Assembly (NCBI GenBank): GCA_038502055.1
Contig: JAXRKN010000043.1
Location: 744,001-808,000 of the forward strand
Direction of reading: 5' to 3'
From: Tanytarsus gracilentus
Taxonomy: Eukaryota > Arthropoda > Insecta > Diptera > Chironomidae
Length of the DNA: 64,000 nucleotides
Made by a program: the position numbers and the translations under genes
The notes under the pieces: generated by a model
Told to the model about the DNA's origin: nothing
The model's database searches: none
What the model saw: the letters and a program-made list of their open reading frames with translations, nothing else
In this document: positions 1 to 12,458 of the stretch, piece after piece
How positions within the stretch are numbered: the first letter of the stretch is position 1
How the letters are laid out: each line of letters opens with the position of its first letter

Positions 1-3000
1 CAAAGGGTAATTTTGTATTGAAAATCATATAAAACCTCGTGGAGCTGGTAATGTTAAGGATACAATTTTCGAAATGATATTTTTTATTAGCTACGGTATC
101 AAGCTTTTAATCGAGTAAAGGGAATTAATTTTAAAACAAACTTAAAGCTAAATTTAACGAGTTTTAAAGAAACTTGCACACGATTGAATGAAATTATCTC
201 ATAGTGTGCTGTGATAGTGTTTTTAAATAATTCTCGGATGAGGGAAATTATGGTAAATTTTTTGAAATTCTAAATTTTGATTTAGATGAAAACAATCAAG
301 GAGACATTAAAATAATTTCAAAGAAGTCAAACAGCTTGAACTTCCTTAGTATAAAATTTCAACACTCTGAAATAAAATCCGCCAATTCTTCATGAGTAAT
401 TTCCTGTAATTTTAATTTAATTTAATTAATTGCCTCATTTGTTCCTCGAATTTGTGCCTTTACTTAAAAAACAAAGCGTTTCAAATTTCAATCCCCTCAA
501 AATTAATTAAACTCACATCCGTTTAACTCTTTCAACATATCATGTTCACTCACTTTTCAATTTAATTCACAAAGGAGAAAATCTTTCCAACAATTTGATA
601 TTTTCAGTTGGAAAAAATTCTTGTTTTCTCAAAGAAGCAAAAACGAGTTTCTGAGAATTGATTTTGAGGAAGTTTTATTGTTTCACATTTGTTATCAATT
701 CAAAGTCATCCGCAAAGCTCGCTTTAATCCCAATCTATAAATTATAAATGCGTTACAAAATTCTCATTTCATTGTCAACGAATGCGAACACAAAAAAGTT
801 GTCTTGAGAGCAGCGCGACACTCTTTAATAATGATGATGATTTCTGCGGGTTTTATCGGACTATTCAACCCGAAAATATCGTGCTTTATTGCTCTGCGGC
901 TGTCTCTTGATGGCTATGTGGCGCTTTGTGACATCTGAAACCGACGTCGTAGTTTTTTTTTTCATTCTCTCTCTTTCTCATATATTGAATGAAAATATTT
1001 ATTTTTTCCCTCAAGCTGCTCTTTCTTCCTCCAATTTCTTCTTTTTCATCATCATATTTTTTTCTCGTGATGTGTCTCGATATCGAAACACATGCTAACC
1101 ATGTATTTTTTTCCTTGTGATCTTTTCATGAATCGGGTTTCGAATTAATTTGAAATATTTTTTCGATTATTCCTGAATTAATTTTTTTTCTGGTATCGTG
1201 AAGTAAATTTTTGATTGAACTTTTCTTCAGGTGTTGTACTCTCTTTGCGGATGACTGGGATTTTTAATCAATTTTTAGGGTTCAACGAAATTTAATGAAA
1301 ATCTTGATAAATTCCCATAATCATCACATTTTATCACCCCAAATTGCCTTTAATCACTGAAAACACAATTTTTGAAGTCATTAACTCACGAGAGTGAGAA
1401 TTTTCATGGCGGGATAAGCAGCGAGTGATATTGATATGTCATTTATGCCAAGTGTGCTAATTTGTTATGCCCGCTCATTAAATTAAATTGGGTCTAACGA
1501 CGATAATGACAAAATTACGGAGCTCGGAGGCAAGATCTTTTGGCACGTGTTGCAATTTCTCTATCTGGATGGAGGAAAAAGTGACTTTGGCTATGAAATT
1601 TGAGTCTGTTTAAGATTTTTGAAGGGAAACATGATCTGTTGATTCCCCTTAAGGTTGAAATAATATTTTTCTAATTTCCTCAAAAGCATTCGCATCAACA
1701 TTATCTGAGGCAATATTGCAAACCCACTTAATGGTTCAATAAAAGCTTCCAAATCATTAGTTTTTATATATTTACTGCCAACTCTCCTCTAAGTCACTCA
1801 TGACAACGTTTATTGTGCGCCAGAGGTTTTTTTCAGAATGGAATTTGGATATTTTTCGACACTTTTACGAATATTTAAAATTTCCAACTCTAATTTTTAA
1901 ATTTTTCAAGTATCAGACCGATCTCGCACATTATTTATTGTCTCCCACACAAATACTTTCACTTTTATCTTTAATATTATTCGTGGAAATTAACGTAATT
2001 GAAATTCAATTTATTTTTATTTTGGAATGTTTATAGTTTAAACAGTCTGGGTTTGCGGGAAAAGGAAGACGATGAGGATATTTATGTTTTTATAATGTCT
2101 ATGACTTTCATTGAAATTGTTTTAAAGTTCAAAAACCTGAAAAAATTAAATAAGGAATTTAAATTACAAAATGCCTTCAATTATTCATACTCATTTTAAT
2201 CTCAAAAAGCCGTTAATTATTTTTTCACTTTCTTAAAGTCAAAAACCATCCATTGATCACCTCAAGCGAGCTTCCTTAATTTATTTTTCTCCCTTCCACC
2301 CAATCTTCAAAGAATTTCCATAAAAACTTTTAAGATTAAAAACATCTTGTTGCTTAATTTCCCATTAACGTTTTCCGCAATTTTTCTCTCACTCGCGCAA
2401 ATGAAAAATAAAAAAATTCAATAACCATTAAATGGTCTGCATAATCTCATTAACAATCTCTCATTGAGTCCTCCTTCTCCATCTGCTCCGCGTCACTTCC
2501 CAGCCACCCGTGAGAAAGCAATTTTCCATTAAAAGGGAGAGAGAATTTATTGCATAAATTTCCTCCTCAAAGACACTCGGACTATCTCGCGAGAGATTCG
2601 AAATCCGTTAGATCATCACTTAAATATGATCAGAAGAGAAAAGAGAATTCATGACACCAAAAGAATCTCGTGTGTATGTTCGCATCGTCATGGGCCTAAA
2701 CTAAAATTAGATGCGCTCGCTTTTGGTGAACTCGAAGCTTACGCCACACCGAGAGAAATTTTTCCTCATCATCAAATATGTTGATCATTTTCACAGTCGG
2801 TTACAAAATTTGAGAAGAAGAAAAGAAAGAATTTTTCTCTCTAAGTTTATTAATACTTTTTGTCTTTTTTTCGTGTTTCGTTCAACTTTTCCCTCCAATG
2901 CTTTCTTACTCGACTTTCTCGCCGTCTGCTGTCGACTTGATTCACTCGCTTTTGGCATTTTTGCAATTTAACTCTTTGCTCCTGACGTGTCAATGTGTAA

Positions 3001-5792
3001 ATATACAAGCGAAAGGTTTCTCTGTCATATGAGAGCGAAAAACACAGAACATGTTGCATGTAAACTTCAACAGACAAATCTATAAGAATGCCATTTACCT
3101 CAACCATGACTGTCAAGTGAGGTATCGACTGTTGATTCGTTGTGGTAAAATGAGCAAGAATTTGTCATCGCATTGAGGTTGAAGAATAAGAGAAAATTAG
3201 ATTTTTTAAAAATAAATTTTAATTTGAAAAATCAACAGATGAAATTTATTTAACTTTTTAATTAAATTTGACAATTTTCTGCATTTGATGTTTTTTAAAC
3301 TCTTGCCTACTTACACATTTGACATAATCAATTAAATTAAAATTCACTTTGAGAAAAGTTGATGTTAGTTTAACGCTCAATGCTAAATGCGTCAACTCTG
3401 TTATCTGCAAAAACTTCTTGAGTAAAAATGCAGGAAATAAAAAATTCCTTTTGAAAATATTTTTCTCATTTTCTACAAGTTGGAAGAATTTTTTATTTTC
3501 CGTCTTTTCGTGTAAAATTTCTACAGTACAGTGATGTGCAGCAGTGCTGAAGATTATGGAGCTTTCACTTATTTGGAGCGAAGGAATTGGATCAAAGAAA
3601 TTCCAAAAAGTTTAAAGATTTTTTGATTGCTTCTAGAGCGTTAATGTGCTCGTGCAAAATCATCATGAAAAAATAAATATTTATCAACCAAAAAATTAAT
3701 TTTATTCAGCACATGAGAGTAAAATTTTAATTTAAGCTGGATCAATAAAATTTAAATTAAAATCTCATCGCATGATTTAATTGAATTGAATATTAGCTAT
3801 GTACGATAACAAATAACAATGGTGCCAGCAATTTTGGTTTGATTGAATAGATTTTATTATTGTTTTTGTTTTTTTTTTATGAGAGTGTATGATGCTCGTG
3901 TAATGAATTAAATGAAAACATTAATTGTGAACTAAATGAGGTAATTTCAATGAAATATGAAAGTTTTGAATTAAATTTTGTAAAACTCGATTTAAAAGTA
4001 AATTTTACTTGAACTTTTAAAATAATATCTGGTTTTTCTTAACTAAAATTTTTAGTCACTTTAAAAATCACAGAGAGGAATTTCCGAAATTTCTTCTTGT
4101 CTCTATAAACAAGTCGTGCGAGATTTCATTAAAAATCCATGTTTGTGATTTATGAGTTTCATTCGCCATGTGATCAAAGCGAGTGTACGATATACTGCGT
4201 GGAATTAATAAATGACGGAGATGGCTTTAAAGCACAGAGGAAGGTAATAAAAAGAAGTTGAAACATATGAGAACTTTACGTGCATGTGCGCGAGTATGAG
4301 GGAAGTCAAAAAAATTGGTTTGTTTTCATTTTCTCAACTTTTAATGGAAATTGAGTTAATCGAAGAAAATATTTTTCTTTTCCCTTGACTAGATGAGTGC
4401 ATTAATAATCGTTGTTTGTTGGATTGAAAAATTTTTGGAATATAAATTTGATTTTAAATCTGTGAGTTTAATTTGATTCTGATGCTGAGAGAAAAAATCA
4501 AGGATTGACTTTTTTCGAAATGTTATAAAACTTTTAAAAATATTTTATATCGTTATTTCTAAAAAATTATCGCTCCTTGATCAAATAATAATTTACTGAC
4601 TTTAATGAAATTCATCTCGTAAACTTTCCCATAACTTTATTGATCTTTTCTCCGTTCCTAGTTTTTTTATGACTTTTCTTCTTTATCTTTTACTTGCGAT
4701 AAATCTTTCATAGTGTGAGGAAATTGATGAAATATGTCTGACAACGTCATAAAGATTCAAATCTAAGACCAGCATATAACTCACAATCTTCTCATACATC
4801 TTACATGCATATCTCTTGCTCTCCTCTCGCTTACAAATTTCCTCTTATTTCATTTTTTTTCGCATGTTTAACTGAAAGCAAAAAATTGAAAAATGAGAAG
4901 GATGATAAGAAGAAATGAAAGAAATAAAAACGAGAAAAAAATATTTTCAAATAGGAAGAAAAAGTGTGTAAAAGTTGAAGCAGACGAAAAAATCTTCCAA
5001 ATGACGTCATGAGTTTGAAATAAACAAAACAATTGCGATGAGAAACAAAATTTTCATTTCGTAATTTATTGGCGTGTGAGGATAAAGAAAATTATGAAAG
5101 AAAAAATTATTTAATTCAAAATTTATTTTGTAATATTTGGGGTTGACTCAACTTGAAAATTTAGAGTTTAAAATTAAATTTTATAGCAAAAAGTTTTTAA
5201 AATAAAAAAAATCATTAAAGCTTTTGTCCTCAGAAAATTTATCAAACTTTAAATCCCAAATTGCTTCTTAAAAGCTCCAAATTGAAATGTAAAATTCAGG
5301 ACAAATGTTTACCATAATTTCGCCCACCGACTCAAATTCAGAGATATAAAGAAGAATTTTTTTTAATACAAAAGATAAAAAGAAGTGTGTAGAAAGTTTT
5401 TTCATTAAACAATTTAATCCCATATACACAGAAACAGCAGCACCGGCGTCATCATCAGCGAAGAAGGAGATTAGCATTAGAGTGAAAGATTAAAGGACTT
5501 ATTATAGCAACAAGAAATACACTCAAAGGTGATGATAAAGGTGCATGGTGTTAACATGAATTTCCCTGATTATGAGCAATTTTCATGGAAATTCCTTCGG
5601 GCGTGAAGAAGAAAAATGTTGCAAAAATAAATTAAAAAAGAAACAGAAAAAGTGAATGAAGGTCCAATTTGTGGGAGTTTGACGAGGGTGTGTGTGTCAT
5701 CCTTTAGCACACACACACACACGCACGGATTTTTAAAAACATTTTTTCTCACCGAACCACGAGAGGAGAAAAACGCACGAGAAAGTATCAGA
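1..5792. other. Non-coding 5' flank of the first K2P gene
   Basis: AT-rich DNA with only short chance reading frames; none has recognisable domain content or coding-like composition. It probably holds the promoter and possibly upstream untranslated exons of the K2P gene starting at 5793, but I cannot place a transcription start. Close to the gene, 5688-5725 holds a GT tract facing an AC tract (see separate entry). Confidence 0.6.
5688..5725 (+). repeat. (GT)n / (AC)n facing microsatellites, potential hairpin
   Basis: A GT run at 5688-5697 is followed after about 11 bases by an AC run at about 5708-5721. The two are complementary and could form a stem of about 10 bp. The pair lies about 70 bases upstream of the start codon of the first K2P gene, so it would be in the 5' leader if transcription starts further upstream. 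Such tracts also arise by slippage alone. Confidence 0.7.
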
Positions 5793-8700
5793 ATGGAACG
5801 AAAACGGTCAGTCCGCCGCAGGCAGAAGCCACCATTCGAGCGTGTTAAAGATCATTGTCGGGCATTTACAGCATTTATGTTCTCAAATGTTGGCATCACA
5901 TTTCTGGTCGTTCTTTACATTATCGGCGGTAAGTTGAGGATGTGCGTATGTGCCATTCGAAAACCATCTAACACAATTTTTTTTTCTCACATAAATCACC
6001 AAATTGTGAAATGTAGGCGCCTACATGTTCAAAGCAATCGAACAGGAAAGTTCCAGAGTTATGAAAGATACGGCAGCTGACGCCCGAAAATCTACGGCAC
6101 AGAAGCTGTGGAGCAGAGCTTGTGATGTAAACACATTCAGTTATGAAGAGTTTAGCGCAGTGTAAGACACGACTTTAAAAAATATTCCTGGATTTTTTAT
6201 TCAAAATTTTTGGATGGATTTTTATTCTCAAAAATTTCCTGAATTTATTTTAACATTTTGGATTAAAAATTCTTGGATTTTATGTTTGAAAATTTTCTAA
6301 GTTTAAATTTTCCGAAAAGCTTTTTCTGAAAGTTGAATCAAAGTTACACAAATTAATTAATAAATTCAATTTAGTGTCCAATGACCTTTTGGCAATAAAT
6401 TTTTAACTCACATTATTCCCCAAAATAATCTTCCTTACGGATGTAAATCTAACGGCAAAGTAGATCCTATAAATAAGTCCGCACGCTCTCTATACGCATC
6501 CAGTGCGTAATCAATTCTTTAGAAAAATTGCTGATTGTGAATTGACCATTTAAGTAAAAGCGATAAATTTCATAAATAATGGCTTCTTCCTTCTGTTGTT
6601 GTTGCTCACTTTGCGAAAGTAATGAAGACCATTTTTGCAAGGACAAACAGAGAAAATCGATTTTCATTAGCATGAAATTGTAATTTATGTCGCTTGTGAA
6701 ATAAAAAAAGGAAGAGAAAAGTTTTTATTCTGCACTTTGCTCAACTTAACCGTAAAACCAAACAATTGGCTGTGAAATCAGCAAAATAATTCTTCTAGTT
6801 AAACTCCAAAAACTTTGTGTTCGAATAAATTTTTCCTCCTTTCAGTTTTAATTAAACTTTTTTCCTTATTATTTCTCAATCTTAAGTGTAGATGATGAAC
6901 TGAAGAAATATCAGGCAGAGCTAACCGAACGACAGCGAAAAGGCGTCAGCTATGAGAGCACTGAAGAGACGTGGACATTCGCCGTTGGATTCCTTTATAG
7001 TTTAACTGTTATTACAACAATAGGTGAGGACAAACAAATGTTGTGTCTCTTAATTTAAATTTCTCTTCAAATAAAATTCAACCAAAAAATTTCTCCTAAT
7101 TTGAGAGCATTTTCATGTTCATTTTAAACCATGTATATTGTGCGGTTAATGAGGCTGCCTCACAATTGCATTGTAAATTGTTCACTCGCTCTCCATCACT
7201 TTTCTATTCTCACCTCAAATGAATGATTGCGCAATAATATAAATTTGCACCTTTTTTCCAACCCAAATTCAAATATGGAATTGAACGGTCGCCATCGCAT
7301 TCATTAGCTTTTAAAACTCTCACCAATAACAATCAAAATGAAATTAAACTCTCAACAATGGGAAAAATTTTAATTTAAATCTCACTCTTTCTCTTTACGA
7401 ACAGGATATGGAAATACAACACCTACAACACACACGGGCAAAATAGTGACGATATTCTACGCCATTATTGGAATGCCTTTGTTCCTGCTTTATTTATCAA
7501 ACATTGGTAATTTATTGCTATTTGATGCTTCTGATGACCACAGCACTTTCAGCATACAGCCAGAGAGCACAATCGTTGTTTCGACCGGACCGATAGTTCA
7601 CAGTAAAATGAGAATATTGAGAAAAGCTCGAGGCGCTTCAACGAGATTTTAGTCGATTATTTTGCAAAAAAAGGTCCAAAAAGGCTTCTTAAAAAGCTCA
7701 AATCAGTTTTAATGAACTTTCAAAAAAGCTCAAAATCTTTTTTTTTAAATCTCAAGAAGATTTTTAAGAAATTAAATTGAAAAAACTCAAGTTGAAAGCC
7801 CATTTTTAAAAATAATTCAGTAAACTACACGATCCGACTGTGAACAGCAGCAGCACACGAGAGAAAAAGGGAAAATTAATATTATAAAAAAAAATTCCTT
7901 TTAATTTATTGCAGGTGATATTTTAGCAAAGTCGTTTAAGTGGATTTATGCAAAATGCTGTTTATGTCGTATCTGTCCTAATATCGCGCGAAGGCGCTTA
8001 GCTCGTGAGCGGCATAAAGAAAAATTACGTCAAAATGATGGAGAATTTCCGGTAAGGCTTCCGCCGCTAAAAAATGACAGTTGAAGGATTTTTTTCGCAA
8101 GACAAAAAATTTGTTCAGGCGACGAAAGATGAAAAAAGAAAAAGAAGAAAAATTCAATTTCTCAAATGGAATTTGTCGACTTGCTTTAGTTTAGAAAAGC
8201 GATGATGGCAACGGCAATGACGAAAAAATGTTGTGCTTATGTCATGCTGCAACATTTGTTGATTGAAGAAGAAAACTCAACAAAAATTGAAAAGTTTTTC
8301 CTCTCAAGCCGTCGCATACACACTTTTTTCTCTCCTTCCATACAAGCTGATGCTTTTAACGCGAGAGAAAAAAATCCAAAATATCAATTATTGTGACATC
8401 ATGTGAAATTGTGTCAGCTTTATTAAAAAACAGCTCAGAATTTTGAGAAAAATGTGCGCAACATAAAAACTCGTTAAAATTTAAGGAAAGCTCAAAATTT
8501 CAAATTAATCCGCGTCTAACGTAAAAATGCAATAATTTAAATTGATAAATTGGAATCTAATGAGTAGACATAATCCATCCGATGATGCTCTCACACTTTT
8601 CACCGAAAACAAAATTTATATTTTTTCTCCTGCTTAATTCACTGACACACAATAAAATGCACTGAAAGCGGAAAATATGATCGTGAACGAGGAAAATATC

Positions 8701-11700
8701 TCGGTGGGTGGGCCATTAGCTTATAGGCTTTTCCTCTCATATTCATAATTACCATAGAATTTATTGATATGTTAACAGCGGCAGCATACACCATGCTGAT
8801 GCGAGTAAATAGATCTGAGTGAGCGATAAAATCGCACTAAAATTTCCAGATTCCCGCGAGTTGTGATGTGCAATTTAATTATGATTTATAATGTTAATTG
8901 TTGTTGTCGCTGTCAGCACACATAAAATCCACTAGCAGATCGAGAGAAAAACTTTTCAAATTTTCAATTGTCAAGCGGAAATTATCGAGAAGTGAGATTG
9001 AAAATTTTAATTTATGTCAAGCGAATTTTGAGATTAAAATTGTTCAACTTAATTTTTTTTATTGAGTTATAAATTTCTAAAATATTCTTTTTTATTTAAT
9101 GCTGCAGAGCGAGAGTGGAGCGACTGAGAGCGGCAGCATAACCTCATGCGAGAACGATTCCGATATTGAAATGGAAATGAAGAGGGATCCGCAGGCCATT
9201 ACAGTGCCAATTACCGTTTGTGTGGCCATCATGATTGGGTATGTTAGTCCCACTGTTGCTAAAATTTCTGCATCGTCATGTTGAAAATTAATTGCTTTCA
9301 CACATTTTCTCTCCTCACACACACAAAAATTTACAGATACATTTTCCTTGGAGCTGTCCTCTTCAAAGCGTGGGAAGGATGGGACTATTTAGACGGCAGC
9401 TACTTCTGCTTCATTTCCCTCTCGTCCATTGGTTTCGGTGATTTAGTTCCTGGTGCCGCTGTGAGTGATGAACACAATTAGATTTTGATTTTTAACTCTC
9501 TCTATTTTTATTGCTCTTGGGTTTTTTGAATGGATGTAATGCATGAGATGAATGAAGTTCGATAGATTTGTGGCAGATGTTGATAGTGAGTGCATGAGTT
9601 GGCTGTAAATTGAAATGTGTAATGTTACTTGAGGGCGTTTAACTATGATTGAGTTTCATTTAAATCTGTTAAAAATAATTAATAAATTGGTAACTACTGT
9701 GAGGTAGTTAGGAAGATAAACAGATTGTCTGAGTTGAATCAATGAATGACATCATCAAAATCTAACATTTAAAATTATCCACAAAATCATTTTCAATTTT
9801 TATTGCTAGCACATTTTTCAAATATCTCTTCTTGCATGAAACCTCAACGATTTGCCAGCTTTCTATATGCTTGTGTGTGTAAATGTGAAGCCCTTTTAAC
9901 GACAGAAATGCGATATAAAAGTCAACAAATAAAAGGAATGCGAGATGATAACAATAAATTGTATTTCGCTTGTGACAATTCATAATAAAATAAGTAAAAA
10001 AAATTTAACAACACTCCCTTCTCTTTGTACAACTAGGTATTTCGCACGGAAAAGTATTAAATAAAATAAAATCAGTAAACATTTTGACATTTTTATACAT
10101 TTTGTTATAGCTCTCTTGTTAACTTAAAACTAAATTTTGGTATTTGCTTTATCGCAACATATTAAACATATGTATGCAATACTTGAATGAATTTAATATT
10201 GGAATTTAAGATCCAAAAACTAGAAAAGTGGAGCGGTAATTTTTGTCTGTTTGATGTTTTTTAAAACCGCTCCACTTCTCTAGTTTTTGGATCTTAAATT
10301 CCAATATTAAATTCATTCAAGTATTGCATACATATGTTTAATATGTTGCGATAAAGCAAATACCAAAATTTAGTTTTAAGTTAACAAGAGAGCTATAACA
10401 AAATGTATAAAAATGTCAAAATGTTTACTGATTTTATTTTATTTAATACTTTTCCGTGCGAAATACCTAGTTGTACAAAGAGAAGGGAGTGTTGTTAAAT
10501 TTTTTTTACTTATTTTATTTAGTCCTTTTTCCTGATCAAATTTATTGTACTTAATTTGGTAACAAAAATTACTTTTTGAAAATTAAGCATGTCAATGTTT
10601 GAATTGATCGCGAGCAAGATTTTAATTTCACCGTTATGATTGACTGTTTTATTGGTTCCAACAAGAATTAACTCTTTCTAAAATTATTATTTATTTCATC
10701 TTTGGTAACATGAATGATTTTGCACTTCTTCTCTCGTTGTCTTTAATCTTGTCACTGTATGAAAATGAATTGGGGGTACGACAGTGAGAGCGCATGATTA
10801 TCGAGGGAAGAGGGTGAGTGGTGAAGTTGATGGTGTTGAAGTATTGGAGCGCATGTAAGAATTTTTTTTTTAAATATTTTTTGACCGTTTTTTTTACACA
10901 ACATCTGTTGCTTCGCAACAGCTGTTGAGCAAGATCGTCACATAGAGAAGAGAGAGAGAGAGAAAAGATGCGATTGTGTGGGAGTAAGAGAGAAGGGAGA
11001 AAAAAATAGAATCTATTGAAAATTCCTCCGATTTTCCATTTTCCGCGTGACTGTTGTGTAACAATGCGCGAGGACATTCTCCAAACAAACAATAATTCAA
11101 TTTAACTCATTTTAATTATAATTTATGGTTTTCCGCAACAGTGATTTTGTGTAGCAATTTCTCAACTACTTTTTAAATTTCATTACTTGTTGATCAATAA
11201 ACATAAAAATTCGCTCAACTATGAAAGGCGGAAAAATTTGTGGCGCGTGAAAAAAGCGAGATCTTCGCAGTGAGAAAAAAAAACAATTTTCCAAAATGCA
11301 GCAAAAATGCTTTTTTATATTTCAAAAAGCTATAAAATATTTATGATGCAATATTTTCTCATTTTGCGATGTATTGCAATTTTGTTAATGCTCACAATTC
11401 ATCGCTGTTGAATGTAATTTTTATTCGATTCGAGATAATTTGGAAAATTGTTTGAAAAAATTAAATTTAAATTTAACGAAATTTACCCTACGGATATCGA
11501 AATTCATAATAAAACGCTTACGAAAAACTTTTTCTCTCCTTAATGGCCGACGATTATTTAGTCAACGATTTTATTCCATTTGCGATTTTCGCTTTTTTAC
11601 GATTATGATCTTACAAAATTGAAATATTTTCTGTTTATGAAGTCAGGCGACTTTAAATGCATATAAAAAATATTTTTATGTTCTTACAGCTCACATTTCC

Positions 11701-12406
11701 CAAAGAGAATGCCGGAGACTCGAAAATAAAGGAATTGTCATTCATATTTTGTGCGATTTATCTTCTCCTTGGAATGGCTCTCATCGCTATGTGCTTTAAC
11801 CTTATGCAGGTATGAGTTTGAGCTTTTTTTTATTTTATTTTTTTGCTATAAAAAAAGAATGAAAAGAAGAAAAATTTTGTTTGTTAAAACCACAGAGGAG
11901 AAAAAAGAGCGAAACAAAAGGAAAATGCAGAATGTGGAAAATGTACAGTCATGCTATCTATCCATGATTCACATATATTTCTCTCTTTTTTCTATAGTTA
12001 TTTGTGTTTGTTTGCGGTTTTTCTTGTTTCTTATGGAAAATTCAATTTGAAGATTTTGCTTTTCTCGAATAAATTTTAAAGGCAAATGTTGATAAAGGAT
12101 TCGGTTAAGGAAGGTAAAAAATTGCAATTGGGTTTTTGAGCTTGACTGCACTTTTTTCATTGCATTTGAAAAAGTTTAAATTTTTTATTTATTTTATTTT
12201 TGTTTGTTTTTTTGTACTGAGTTAAAATTTAAATTTGCTGCTATTCTTTAAGTGACAAATCCATTTTCGTCCTTTCCATTTATTTTAATCTCATTTTCTT
12301 ATCTCACTTTTTTTTCTTTCATGTCTTTATCTGTCAGGAGCAAGTCATTCACAAATTAACAAATCTAAAGAATTGTGCAAGTCAGTGCTTCAAGTGCAAA
12401 AGATAA
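5793..12406 (+). CDS. Two-pore-domain (K2P, TWiK-like) potassium channel, nine exons, 366 aa
   Basis: Membrane K+ leak channel subunit; K2P subunits dimerise to make one pore. Exons: 5793-5928, 6017-6161, 6887-7023, 7405-7506, 7915-8051, 9108-9238, 9337-9460, 11690-11809, 12338-12406. All introns are GT-AG and the frame closes exactly (1101 nt). Order: short cytoplasmic N-terminus; M1 about residues 28-50; extracellular cap region; pore 1 with filter TTIGYGN (GYG 140-142); M2 about 150-172; Cys-rich basic M2-M3 linker (CCLCRIC) with an acidic/Ser stretch; M3 about 252-272; pore 2 with SSIGFGD (GFG 295-297); M4 about 322-343; a C-tail of only about 22 residues ending in a Cys/Lys cluster (CFKCKR). 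Both filters are intact, so it should conduct K+. The start is the first in-frame ATG; the upstream frame has none. It resembles insect 'TWiK family channel 18'-type proteins, but I cannot assign an orthologue. Alternative first or last exons are possible. Confidence 0.93.
9461..11689 (+). other. Intron 7 of the first K2P gene (2.2 kb)
   Basis: This is the largest intron of the gene, between the pore-2 exon and the M4 exon. The donor follows the GCT codon at 9458-9460 and the acceptor is TTACAG ending at 11689. It carries the long palindrome at 9984-10519. Apart from that and a GA-rich run near 10950-10970, I see only AT-rich intronic sequence. Confidence 0.85.
9984..10519. mobile_element. 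Near-perfect 536-bp palindrome (foldback element or hairpin-RNA source)
   Basis: The left arm 9984-10237 and right arm 10266-10519 are reverse complements over 254 bp with no gaps; reading base by base I found one mismatch (in the CTAGAAAAG/CTTCTCTAG region). The spacer is 28 bases (10238-10265). The arms include no protein-coding frame. It sits in intron 7 of the first K2P gene, so the primary transcript would contain a 254-bp double-stranded stem. The near-identity of the arms means a recent origin or ongoing gene conversion. It could be a palindromic miniature transposon or foldback element; clear target-site duplications are not visible because both flanks are A/T-rich. Confidence 0.9.
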
Positions 12407-12452
12407 TGGAGGAGAGCAAAAAAACAACATTAAGACCAACGAAATTAAATTA

Positions 12453-12458
12453 AATAAA
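12453..12458 (+). promoter_or_regulatory. Possible polyadenylation signal AATAAA of the first K2P gene
   Basis: AATAAA lies about 47 bases after the stop codon of the first K2P gene. AATAAA is frequent by chance in such AT-rich DNA, and others follow near 12900, so its use is uncertain. Confidence 0.3.

Noticed and set aside
5652..5792. Upstream extension of the first K2P frame
   Set aside because: The frame is open but begins at GTG and crosses an AC microsatellite; the first in-frame ATG is at 5793 and gives a normal K2P N-terminus.
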